From Pirellulales bacterium (GTDB lineage: Bacteria > Planctomycetota > Planctomycetia > Pirellulales > JAEUIK01): DNA of 64,000 bases. Shown piece by piece: positions 52,944-60,982 of this stretch; position 1 is the first letter of the stretch, and each line of letters starts with the position of its first letter. The notes beneath the pieces are model-generated. The model had not been told where the DNA came from. It did no database searches and saw nothing but the letters and a program-made list of their open reading frames with translations. The stretch spans positions 1 to 64,000 of the forward strand of contig JAHBXR010000027.1 in assembly GCA_019636335.1 (NCBI GenBank). The letters are read 5' to 3'. A program made the translations under genes and the position numbers.

Positions 52944-54182
52944 CTACTTCGCGGCCGAGACTTTCGTCGGCTCTTCGCCGAACAGCTTTTCGAGCTGCTC
53001 GGTCAGGGCTTCACCGCGAGCGTCCAGCGAGATGACCTTGCCCTCGCGATCGATGAGGAAGGTCGCCGGGATGCTCATGATGCCGAACTGCGTGGCGAGG
53101 GGGTTCTCCCAGCCACTCGCCTTCTCGTCCGAGCTGTACAGGTTCGCCCAGGGGATTTGATTCTCGGCAAGGAAGCTCTCGAGACCGGCCTTGCCCTCGG
53201 GCGAGGCATCGTCGAGGCTGACGCCGACGACTTCAAAACCCTTGTCGTGGAAGCGATCGAAGTTGGCCTTCACGTTCGGCAACTCGGCACGGCAGGGACC
53301 GCACCAGGTGGCCCAGAAATCGACGAGCACGACCTTGCCGGCGTAGGCCTTCCAGTTGAACGGCTTGCCATTGACGAGCGTGCCGGTCAGTTCGATCGAC
53401 TGCCCCAGCAGGCCGAGTCGACGAGCGCTCCCTTCGAGCTTCGACGCGTAGGCACGTAGCTCCGGATCGTCGCTGTGGGCGATCTGTTCGGCCAACGAGT
53501 TGAAGGCGCTGATCGCGAGCTCGGTCTTGTTGTTCATCTCGAGCATCTGCGCCAGACCATAGGCCAGCATGAACGACTGGCGATCGGCGTGCGAGGACTT
53601 GACCAGCTCGTTCACCTCGGCGAGCAGGCCTTTGATCTGCTCGTCGGTGCCGGTCACGGGGATCGTTTCGATCTTGGTTTGGAGTGCGATCAAACGACCC
53701 AACGTGGCCAGGTCGGGCGACTTGTCCTTGGTGAGCGAATCGGCGAACGTGAGCAATTCGGCCTTGGCTTCGTCGCTGCCCGTGCGGCTCAGGTTGACCA
53801 GCGCCAGCAATTTGTATTGAGTGGCCTTCTGACGAGTTTCTTCCTGTGGCTGACCGGCAAGAATCTTGTCGGCGGCGGCGATCACGGCCCGCTGCGTCTG
53901 GGTAAAGTTCTCGCGGGCGTCTTCGATCGTTTCGCCGGTCGGACGACGGCGCGCGGTCGTTTCCATGAACTCAACGAGCTGCGCTTCGTCGGCATCGGAC
54001 GGTACTGTCAACGACGGCGCGGCCGCCGGCGAGGCATGTTCTTCGGCTGGCGCGACGGGCTGGCCGGTGGGCGGGGCAGTCTCGTCCTTGGCCAGGGCGC
54101 GCCATTGCGAGCCGCCCACGACGAGTGCCAGCGCACAGACTGGCACCATCAAACACCAGAGACTCAGTCTGACGAACTTCAT
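52944..54182 (-). CDS. Exported TlpA-type thioredoxin with long helical N-domain
   Basis: The 412-residue protein has a signal peptide (LSLWCLMVPVCALALVVGGSQWRALA), an Ala/Pro-rich linker and a helical region at 65-255. The C-terminal thioredoxin domain shows GKPFNWKAYAGKVVLVDFWATWCGPCRAELPNV with WCGPC, VSLDDASPEGKAGLESFL and the cis-Pro region GIMSIPATFLIDREGKVI. It should act in periplasmic disulfide or redox control. The N-domain of about 190 residues is typical of planctomycete TlpA proteins but has no known role. A strong terminator follows. Confidence 0.9.
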   Translation of the reverse strand: MKFVRLSLWCLMVPVCALALVVGGSQWRALAKDETAPPTGQPVAPAEEHASPAAAPSLTVPSDADEAQLVEFMETTARRRPTGETIEDARENFTQTQRAVIAAADKILAGQPQEETRQKATQYKLLALVNLSRTGSDEAKAELLTFADSLTKDKSPDLATLGRLIALQTKIETIPVTGTDEQIKGLLAEVNELVKSSHADRQSFMLAYGLAQMLEMNNKTELAISAFNSLAEQIAHSDDPELRAYASKLEGSARRLGLLGQSIELTGTLVNGKPFNWKAYAGKVVLVDFWATWCGPCRAELPNVKANFDRFHDKGFEVVGVSLDDASPEGKAGLESFLAENQIPWANLYSSDEKASGWENPLATQFGIMSIPATFLIDREGKVISLDARGEALTEQLEKLFGEEPTKVSAAK

Positions 54183-54652
54183 GTCAGGCCTTTCGGAGAA
54201 ATGGGAGGGAGGGGCCGGCCATGGTGGGAGGGATCAGGCCGGGCGGGGGCCGCTGTCGGCGAAACAAACGGCTCCACAACAGATACACCCTGGCACGTAC
54301 CCGGGCAAGTTATTTTGCATGGATGTCGCGACATCGACGTCAAACACAAGGTTCAAGTTTTCTCAGTCGGAACGGCCGCGACGATCGCTCTATTTTCCAG
54401 CCTGCCAGCCGTAGCGGCACCACGTGCGTCGCCACCGATCAATCGCGACGCGCACGTCTGGGAAACATGCGGGTCGCGTGACAGGCTTAGCGCCTTTACC
54501 ACTGCTACGCAGGCCGATTGCGGCTGGTTGTGCGAAAGCGCGAAAAACTGCCGTCTGGGGCGACTGTTTCGCGCACCGGCGCTGCTTGTGCCGGCCGCTC
54601 CCGCGATCGCATCTGCCGGCCGAGACAAGGGTTTGAACTGGGGGATAGCACC
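54183..54652. other. Intergenic interval without a recognisable gene
   Basis: The stretch lies between the stop of the LOG-family gene and the start of the TlpA-type gene, both on the minus strand. Nothing specific is seen. It presumably holds the TlpA-type promoter. Confidence 0.45.
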
Positions 54653-55501
54653 TCAGACGCCTGGCGCCTGGCGGCGGTGGAACTCGGTGATGATGTCCCA
54701 GGCGGCGGCGGGCGTCTCGGCGTACGAGATCAACTCGAGATCCTCGTCGGAGATCGTCCCTTCGTCGGCGAGAAATTGCAGGTTCAGCACCTGTTCCCAG
54801 TACTCGCGGCCGAACATGACGATCGGAATCGATTGCATGCGCATCGTCTGACGTAACGTGAGCGCGTCGAACAACTCGTCGAGCGTGCCGAACCCCCCGG
54901 GAAAGATCACCAGCGCCTTGGCCCGCAACAGGAAGTGGAGCTTGCGCAGGGCGAAGTAGCGAAAGCGAAAGCAAAGATCGGGCGTGATATAAGGGTTCGG
55001 CTGCTGCTCCTCTAGCAGTGTGATATTGAGCCCCACCGATTTGCCTCCTGCGTCGTGCGCGCCGCGATTGGCGGCTTCCATGATGCCGGGTCCTCCGCCG
55101 GTAACCACGACATAGTCGCAGTGCAGGCCCACCTGGCAGGTTGAGGTAACGAGCCGTGCGAAATCGCGCGCCCGCTCGTAGTACGAGCTCTTGGCCGCGA
55201 CGCGCTCGGCGCGACTCGCCGCGCGCGCGAGCAGCGGATCGTCGGGCGCAGCCGCCAGCGCTGCGCGGGCCACGGCCAGGCGTTCGCGAGCCACGGCCGG
55301 TTCGGGGATCCGCGCGCTGCCGAACACGACGATGGTCGAGTTCACCTTGTGCTCGAGGAAGGCCAGTTCCGGCTTGGCCAACTCGAGCTGCATTCGCACG
55401 GCACGCATCTCGGGCCGCCGCAACAGCTCGGGATCGTCCTCGGCCAGACGATAGCTGCTCGAGCGCAGAATGGCGGCCAGGTTGTCGAAGGCTTCGCTCA
55501 T
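54653..55501 (-). CDS. LOG-family protein (cytokinin riboside phosphoribohydrolase-like)
   Basis: The 282-residue Rossmann-type protein has VFGSARIPE, YVVVTGGGPGIMEAANRGA, and the catalytic PGGFGTLDELFDALTLRQ. These match the PGGxGTxxE box of LOG-type hydrolases, once annotated as lysine decarboxylases, which release bases from nucleoside 5'-monophosphates. The N-terminal 90 residues and an inserted helical segment (ARAASRAERVAAKSSYYERARDF) make it one of the longer members. Its ATG overlaps the stop of the nuclease gene upstream (ATGA), so they are translationally coupled. Confidence 0.9.
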   Translation of the reverse strand: MSEAFDNLAAILRSSSYRLAEDDPELLRRPEMRAVRMQLELAKPELAFLEHKVNSTIVVFGSARIPEPAVARERLAVARAALAAAPDDPLLARAASRAERVAAKSSYYERARDFARLVTSTCQVGLHCDYVVVTGGGPGIMEAANRGAHDAGGKSVGLNITLLEEQQPNPYITPDLCFRFRYFALRKLHFLLRAKALVIFPGGFGTLDELFDALTLRQTMRMQSIPIVMFGREYWEQVLNLQFLADEGTISDEDLELISYAETPAAAWDIITEFHRRQAPGV

Positions 55502-56892
55502 GCGACGTTCTCCAGTTCGACGCTCTCTCCGAGTCGTGGCACGTGTGTGTTCCAGCCGCGCGTTTCGTGCAGCTCGGCGGCCAGAGCCTTCGCGCCGGCG
55601 AGTTCGCCGTGCGTGATGAAGGCGCGTCGGGGCGCGGCAAGCGGCGCTAGCCAGCGGAGCAATTCGTCGTGCCCGGCGTGGCCGCTCAGGCCCGACAGTT
55701 GCACCACGGCGGCGCGGACCGGCACGTCCAGGCCATGCATGCGAATCGATCGCGCGCCTTCCTGCAGGGCTCGCCCGCGGGTGCCTGCCGCCATGAAGCC
55801 GCCGAGCAGGATGGTGTTTCGCGAATCGGGAAGGCGGCGCTTCAAGTGGTGCAGGATGCGTCCGCCGATCATCATGCCGGACGAGGCGATGATCACCGCC
55901 GGTCCCTGCACTTCGTTGATCCGTTTCGATTCCTCGGCCGAGCGCGTCAAGTGTACCGTCATGCCACTCAGCACCGATTCGTCGTTCTTGAGCTGTGCTT
56001 CGCTCAAATCGTGATCGGCGGCGTGGTCGCGATAGATCTTCGAGGCATTGATCGCCATGGGGCTGTCGAGATAAATCGGCAACTCGGGCAAGCGCTTTTG
56101 GCGGAACAAGACCTCGAGCAGATAGATCAACTGTTGCGAACGTCCCACGGCGAATGACGGAACCACCACCACCCCGCCCCGTCGCAGGGCCTCCTCCATG
56201 ACGCGGGCCAACTCGTCGACCACGTTACCACGCGGATGATCGCGGTTGCCGTAGGTGCTTTCGCAGATGAGGTAGTCGCACGCCGGCGGTGGCGAAGGAT
56301 CGTGATAGAGGGGCGCTCCGTAGCGCCCGATGTCCCCCGAGAACAGCAGACGGAGCGGGCGTGGGCCTTGCCGCACCTCGACCTCGATCATCGCCGAGCC
56401 GAGCAAGTGCCCCGCGTCGTGGTAGCGGCACCAGAGGGGCTCGACGGGCGAGAACCATGCGTCGCGCGGTTGTGCGCGAAACTGGCGCAGCGTTTGCGCC
56501 ACGTCGCGATCATCGTACAACGGCAAGGCCGGCTTATGCTTCGAGAACGACTTGCGATTGGCATACTCGGCGTCCGATTCCTGGTTCTTCGCCGCGTCGT
56601 AGAGCATCAACTCCGCCAGATCGCAGGTGGCCGGCGTCGCAAAGATGGGACCGCGATAGCCCTGGCTTACCAACCGGGGCAGCATGCCGAGGTGATCAAT
56701 GTGGGCGTGTGTCAAGACGACCGCGTTGACCGCCGAGGGCGCGAAGGGAAACTTCGCCCAATTCAACAAACGTAGTTCCTTCAATCCCTGAAACATGCCG
56801 CAGTCGATGAGCACGCGGGCACGATCGGCCTCGAGCAGATACTTCGAGCCGGTCACGGTCTCGGCCGCGCCGTGAAATGTCAATCGCACCAT
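55498..56892 (-). CDS. Metallo-beta-lactamase fold RNA nuclease (beta-CASP family)
   Basis: The 464-residue protein has the zinc motif VVLTHAHIDHLGMLPRL, further metal residues in CRYHDAGHLLGSAMIEVE and FSGDIGRYG, and a beta-CASP insertion with VVVPSFAVGRSQQLIYLLEVL. The last motifs read ASSGMMIGGRILHHLKRRL and LSGLSGHAGHDELLRWL. This order fits Ysh1/CPSF73-like RNA endo/exonucleases (COG1236). The ATG at 56892 gives MVRLTFHGAAETVTGS, the usual start. It lies 22 nt after the prepilin-peptidase-like gene and overlaps the LOG gene by 4 nt. Confidence 0.93.
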   Translation of the reverse strand: MVRLTFHGAAETVTGSKYLLEADRARVLIDCGMFQGLKELRLLNWAKFPFAPSAVNAVVLTHAHIDHLGMLPRLVSQGYRGPIFATPATCDLAELMLYDAAKNQESDAEYANRKSFSKHKPALPLYDDRDVAQTLRQFRAQPRDAWFSPVEPLWCRYHDAGHLLGSAMIEVEVRQGPRPLRLLFSGDIGRYGAPLYHDPSPPPACDYLICESTYGNRDHPRGNVVDELARVMEEALRRGGVVVVPSFAVGRSQQLIYLLEVLFRQKRLPELPIYLDSPMAINASKIYRDHAADHDLSEAQLKNDESVLSGMTVHLTRSAEESKRINEVQGPAVIIASSGMMIGGRILHHLKRRLPDSRNTILLGGFMAAGTRGRALQEGARSIRMHGLDVPVRAAVVQLSGLSGHAGHDELLRWLAPLAAPRRAFITHGELAGAKALAAELHETRGWNTHVPRLGESVELENVA

Positions 56893-56914
56893 CAATGCAC
56901 CGCCTGCTGCAAAG

Positions 56915-57751
56915 TCACAAGCCAATTCCTAACGCCACGGCCAGCCACGTGGCCGCGCCGGCGTAGACGCTCCACGGCAATCGTCGTCGCGAGACCATCG
57001 CCGCCAACAAGAAAATCGTCGTCGCCTCGAATGCCACCACGCCGGCGCTGCTACCGCTCAAATAGATGCCGACGCTCACGAGCACGGCGCCTACTTCGAT
57101 CGCCACGCCGGGGGACTTGTCCAACCAGCGGACGATGAGTCCGGCGAGCATCGCGGCTGTCAGTCCCACCGCGGCTCCCCACAGTAATGCGGTACCGATG
57201 TGCTCGCGGTCGTAACCCTTGACGTGCGGCCAGATCGCCGGAACGACGAGGCCCACCAGCAGGGCGAACAGCACGAGGGAGCGCGGCAGACGCTGCCCGT
57301 CGTAGCGCATGAGCGCCGTGACTTCGAGGCAACACAACAGCGTCACTAGATAGAAGAATCGTCCAAGCTCGGTACGCAGCACGAGCCAGTAGCGCTCGGC
57401 GTCGGACAGGTCGTCGGGCAGCGGCAGCACGACGTGCGTGATCGCCACGGTCAGAAAGACGAGTGCCGTCAGGGCCTCGACGGCGGGATAGCGCGGCGAG
57501 ATCGGCGCCAGGCAATCGCGGCACTTGCCCCGCAGCAGAAACCAGCCCAGCACCGGCAGGTTGTCGTACCAGCGAATGGCGTGATGGCAGTGGGGGCATT
57601 GCGAGCCGGGGTAGAGCAGGCTTTTGCCCGCCGGCAGCCGGTAGACGACGACGTTGAGAAAACTGCCGATGACGGCCCCCAGCATCGTCAACCAGGCCAG
57701 GATGATGACCTCGCTGCGGAAGATCCAAACGACGATTTCGGCGACTAGCAT
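56915..57751 (-). CDS. Prepilin-peptidase-like membrane protein with methylase domain, peptidase motif not evident
   Basis: The 278-residue protein starts with the A24 N-terminal domain: MLGAVIGSFLNVVVYRLPAGKSLL, zinc Cys pairs CPHC and CRDC, and ISPRYPAVEALTALVFL. This domain methylates the N-terminus of mature pilins. The C-terminal part has about six membrane helices. The first catalytic Asp could be in LMRYDGQRLPRSL, but the second motif, normally GxGD before a helix, is not present; the matching region reads SPGVAIEVGAVLVSVGIYL. Peptidase activity is doubtful. It is the first gene of an operon with the nuclease and LOG genes. Confidence 0.8.
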   Translation of the reverse strand: MLVAEIVVWIFRSEVIILAWLTMLGAVIGSFLNVVVYRLPAGKSLLYPGSQCPHCHHAIRWYDNLPVLGWFLLRGKCRDCLAPISPRYPAVEALTALVFLTVAITHVVLPLPDDLSDAERYWLVLRTELGRFFYLVTLLCCLEVTALMRYDGQRLPRSLVLFALLVGLVVPAIWPHVKGYDREHIGTALLWGAAVGLTAAMLAGLIVRWLDKSPGVAIEVGAVLVSVGIYLSGSSAGVVAFEATTIFLLAAMVSRRRLPWSVYAGAATWLAVALGIGL

Positions 57752-57912
57752 CTCGTGCCAAGTTTACTACAGACCGAGCCGAAATTCGCCCGACAGGCGG
57801 TTCGACCAATTGCGATCCCCGAGCTGAGCGAGCATAGTAACATCTCCACACCGGAGTCGGCCATTGGCCGTCCTCCCCCCACGCGCCCACCACGATTCGG
57901 AGTGACCCACGC

Positions 57913-58620
57913 ATGCGCTCGCCTGGACTACGCACGCTTTCGCTTTCGGCCGCCCTGTTCTTCTCGTTGACGGCCGCGCCGCTGTGCCTTGCCGCGGACA
58001 ACGAGCTGACGCCCGAGGAAGAGGCCGCCGGCTGGCAACTGCTGTTCAACGGCAAGGATCACACGGGCTGGAAATGCAACAACGGCCAAGAGATCGCCAC
58101 CCCCGTCGAAGACGGCTGCCTGCTCCCCTATAAGTCGGGGGGCTACATCATCAACTACGACAAGCCGTTCGGCGACTTTACGCTCAAGTGCGATGTCCGC
58201 ATGGACAAGCCCACTTGCAACAGCGGCATCTTCTTCCGCGTTTCTGACCTGGCCGACCCGGTGCAGTCGGGCTTCGAGGCGCAGGTGGCCAGCCACGCGC
58301 TGTCTCCCTACCAGGCGATGGGGGCGATTTACGATTTCGTGAAGGCGGCCAAGAAGCCCGAGAAGGAAACGCTGTGGGACTGGCACCAGTACGAAGTCAC
58401 CTGCCGTGGCCCGATCATCACGGTGACGGTCGACGGCGAGAAGATCAGCGAGATGAACTGCGACGAGTTCACCGAGCCGGGCCAGCGGCCGGACGGCTCG
58501 AAGAACAAATTTTCCAAGGCGGGCAAAGACTTCGCCCGCAGCGGCTACCTCGGCTTCCAGGATCACGGCGCGAAGTGCTGGTACAAGAACGTGAAGTTGC
58601 TGGAACTCAAGCCGGAGTGA
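57913..58620 (+). CDS. Exported DUF1080 (3-keto-disaccharide hydrolase) protein
   Basis: The 235-residue protein has a signal peptide (LRTLSLSAALFFSLTAAPLCLA). The DUF1080 domain shows EEEAAGWQLLFNGKDHTGWKC, GGYIINYDKPFGDFTLKCDVRM, CNSGIFFRVSD and GYLGFQDHGAKCWYKNVKLLEL. Such proteins are very numerous in planctomycetes; characterised members hydrolyse 3-keto-glucosides. It starts with the ATG at 57913 and diverges from the prepilin-peptidase-like gene. The exact sugar substrate is unknown. Confidence 0.9.
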   Translation: MRSPGLRTLSLSAALFFSLTAAPLCLAADNELTPEEEAAGWQLLFNGKDHTGWKCNNGQEIATPVEDGCLLPYKSGGYIINYDKPFGDFTLKCDVRMDKPTCNSGIFFRVSDLADPVQSGFEAQVASHALSPYQAMGAIYDFVKAAKKPEKETLWDWHQYEVTCRGPIITVTVDGEKISEMNCDEFTEPGQRPDGSKNKFSKAGKDFARSGYLGFQDHGAKCWYKNVKLLELKPE

Positions 58621-58704
58621 GCGGGCTCGTTCGGAAAAGTCTTAACGCAGAGCGACGGTGTTTTCCAAGGGAATGTGGAGGCCTTCTCGCGTGCTTGCTC
58701 AGTG

Positions 58705-59562
58705 CTACTGCAAGGAACGCTTCTTGGCCAAATCGACCCATTGCTTGACGATCTTCGGCATTCGCTCCACGATTTCGGCGCCGAACAGTACTTCATCCAC
58801 GTAACCCATGTGCAGCATGTCGATGATGCGGCATAGGTACGAGCGGCCGCAGTCCCACCACGTGTAGCGCGCGTCGATCATGAGGTAGTGTTTTACGTCG
58901 ATTCTCTCTTGTTCGCGCAGCTCCTCGAGCTCCATGCCGTCTAAGAGACTTTCGTAGACGCCATCGGCAACTCGACTGCCAAACGTCGTGGTGTAGTAAT
59001 ACTCTTTGATCTCCCAAACAGCGATCGGATTCACCGGACCTGGAAATGCACCGTCAACGCGGCGCGCCAAGGTGCGCAGCGGTGCATTGTTGAGAGTAAC
59101 GGTTGTCAGCTCTCGTGGGTCGTAATCGCAAGGCAATCCTTCGGCGTGCGCTTCGATCAACATGTTGATGCATCCGGTGAAATATGCTGGGGCTTTCTTA
59201 TTGCCCTTCTGCTTATTCATCGGATGAGTACGTTTCGTGGGAAGTTTTCTCTGGAGCTTATTGAAGAGGGCCCTGGCCCTTTCCACGTCCATGAGTCGCG
59301 GCTCAACGAACGAGTTCAGCACCGTCGCGCGGTGATGGAAATAATCGAAAATGGTCTGTCCCAATTGCGTTGGGTGGTCGGCGTCGTCCATCAAATGCGC
59401 CGCGGTGAGGTTCAGGGCTTCCATACATTGGCGCATTTGGAGGACCGTCGGAATCGCGATTTGACCAGTGCCTCGCGCGGTATAGCCAATGTGCTGACTG
59501 ATCGTGCGGACGTTGGCCCAAAAGTGTTTCGGCAATTTGACGAAGCGAGAGTCGGGGATCAT
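58705..59562 (-). CDS. Probable type II restriction endonuclease
   Basis: The 285-residue protein has no family I can name. A PD-(D/E)XK-like core is visible: D170 in RRVDGAFPG, then E184 and K186 in IAVWEIKEYYYTTTFGSRVADGVYE. Later it has KHYLMIDARYTWWDCGRSYLCRIIDML. The gene overlaps the upstream controller gene by 4 nt (ATGA) and faces away from a DNA adenine methylase, the usual plan of a controlled type II system. Base composition is clearly lower in GC than the flanks, which points to transfer. The endonuclease call rests mainly on context; the cut site is unknown. Confidence 0.75.
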   Translation of the reverse strand: MIPDSRFVKLPKHFWANVRTISQHIGYTARGTGQIAIPTVLQMRQCMEALNLTAAHLMDDADHPTQLGQTIFDYFHHRATVLNSFVEPRLMDVERARALFNKLQRKLPTKRTHPMNKQKGNKKAPAYFTGCINMLIEAHAEGLPCDYDPRELTTVTLNNAPLRTLARRVDGAFPGPVNPIAVWEIKEYYYTTTFGSRVADGVYESLLDGMELEELREQERIDVKHYLMIDARYTWWDCGRSYLCRIIDMLHMGYVDEVLFGAEIVERMPKIVKQWVDLAKKRSLQ

Positions 59563-59801
59563 GCCAGGGACTTCTCCAAGCGATCGATAAAGTCCCGAAG
59601 TGGAATGCCCACGGCTTGGCAGATGTGGCGGATTTCCAGCAGGTCCAATCGCCGTTCGCCCGACTCATACTTGCTGACAAACGATTGCGGCTGGCCTAGT
59701 TTTTCCGCCAGGTCGAGCTGGCGCAGGCCAGCTCCAAGTCGAATCTGGCGAAGAAGTTCTTGCAGCTTGCGCTGGTCAGCAGTAAAGATGCTTTTTTCCA
59801 T
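59559..59801 (-). CDS. XRE-type controller protein of the restriction-modification system
   Basis: The 80-residue protein is a compact helix-turn-helix regulator: LLRQIRLGAGLRQLDLAEKLGQPQSFVSKYESGERRLDLLEIRHICQAVGI. Its size and position fit C proteins, which delay nuclease expression until DNA is methylated. The ATG at 59801 has no ribosome site, but a promoter 8 nt upstream suggests a leaderless mRNA, as known for several C genes. The stop TGA overlaps the ATG of the endonuclease gene. Confidence 0.85.
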   Translation of the reverse strand: MEKSIFTADQRKLQELLRQIRLGAGLRQLDLAEKLGQPQSFVSKYESGERRLDLLEIRHICQAVGIPLRDFIDRLEKSLA

Positions 59802-59809
59802 GCAGCAGC

Positions 59810-59838
59810 ATTAAGATGTAGTTGACATGGAATCCCAA
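59810..59838 (-). promoter_or_regulatory. Promoter of the controller/endonuclease genes with an internal operator
   Basis: On the minus strand, TTGGGA (59838-59833) and CTTAAT (59815-59810) are 17 nt apart. The spacer holds the palindrome ATGTAGTTGACAT (59816-59828), a candidate binding site for the controller protein. The same palindrome includes a plus-strand TTGACA (59822-59827). Confidence 0.5.
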
Positions 59839-59870
59839 AACAGGATAACAGTGGGCTTGGACCGCCTGGT

Positions 59871-59899
59871 TTGACAGGTGCTGTACTAATGAATAGCAT
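59871..59899 (+). promoter_or_regulatory. Promoter of the methylase gene
   Basis: TTGACA (59871-59876) and TAGCAT (59894-59899) are separated by 17 nt, placing transcription start about 30 nt before the methylase ATG. A second, weaker candidate is TTGACA at 59822 with GATAAC at 59844. Confidence 0.55.
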
Positions 59900-59935
59900 T
59901 TGGCGGCTATGGGCATCCGTAATGAGGACGGAGTG

Positions 59936-60820
59936 ATGCAACGATTGCTCTTCGAGGACTGTCACCCGCAGTCGGGCGGCGTGAAGCCATTCAAGAAGCA
60001 GTTGCTGAAATGGATTGGCAGCAAACAGCGATCGGCGCACGAAATCATTTCGTACTTCCCCGCTCGGTTTGAGCGGTATTTTGAACCATTCTTGGGGAGC
60101 GCTGGTGTCTTGGCGACTCTCGCTCCCCAGCGCGCCATAGGTTCCGATGCGTTTCAACCGTTGATTGAAATCTGGCAGACGCTGCACGAGTCGCCGGATA
60201 CGTTGAAAGAGTGGTATTCGACGCGCCGCAGGCGGATGATGGGCGGTAACAAAGTCGATGCGTACGAGCAAATCAAGGCGTCTTACAACGCCAAACCGAA
60301 CGGAGCCGATCTCTTATTCCTTTGTCGAGCGTGTTATGGGGGAGTGGTTCGGTTTCGGCAGACGGACGGCTTCATGTCGACCCCTTGTGGAATTCACACG
60401 CCGATCGAAGACGATTCTTTCTCCGCTCGGGTCGATGAATGGCGGAAACGAACGCACGGTACCAGCTTCCAACTGCTGGATTACGTCGACGCCATGAGCA
60501 TGGCGACAGAGGGCGATTTGATCTATTGTGATCCTCCCTACAAGGACTCGCAAAAGATTCTCTACGGCGCCCAAAAGTTTAATCTGCGACGGCTATTTGA
60601 AGTGATTGGCGAGTGCAAGAGGCGTGGCGTGTTCGTTGCCTTGAGTATTGACGGCACGAAAAGATCAGGCGAACTGATTTGCGATGTTGCCGTACCGCAA
60701 GGGCTGTTCGAGCGGGAAGTATTTATAAGCTGCGGTCGCTCGATGCTCAGACGGTTTCAAATGGGCGGACAGACGCTCGAAAGTGAAGTCGTTGCTGACC
60801 GTCTGCTGCTGACGTATTAG
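59936..60820 (+). CDS. DNA adenine N6-methyltransferase (D12/Dam class)
   Basis: The 294-residue enzyme methylates adenine using S-adenosylmethionine. Motifs are KKQLLKWIGSKQR at the N-terminus, FEPFLGSAGVLATL (SAM-binding motif I region), ACYGGVVRFRQTDGF, and the catalytic GDLIYCDPPYKDSQ (DPPY), followed by KRRGVFVALSIDGT. The ATG at 59936 has GAGG 8 nt upstream; the ATG at 59909 and TTG at 59900 are also in frame. It diverges from the controller and endonuclease genes and should protect the host at their site. Confidence 0.92.
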   Translation: MQRLLFEDCHPQSGGVKPFKKQLLKWIGSKQRSAHEIISYFPARFERYFEPFLGSAGVLATLAPQRAIGSDAFQPLIEIWQTLHESPDTLKEWYSTRRRRMMGGNKVDAYEQIKASYNAKPNGADLLFLCRACYGGVVRFRQTDGFMSTPCGIHTPIEDDSFSARVDEWRKRTHGTSFQLLDYVDAMSMATEGDLIYCDPPYKDSQKILYGAQKFNLRRLFEVIGECKRRGVFVALSIDGTKRSGELICDVAVPQGLFEREVFISCGRSMLRRFQMGGQTLESEVVADRLLLTY

Positions 60821-60982
60821 CTTCCAATATCGGCGGATGTAGATCGTGTTTGACCGAGGCTCAAACTCGTGTCGTCAAGCCAGTCGAATTGCAGGTGGCC
60901 CAGGTGGTCATGTTCCGCGAGCTCGGCCGGCTCCGTGACCGTACCCATGCCCGCCTGCCCGACCGTCGTGCCTAGCCGGGTC

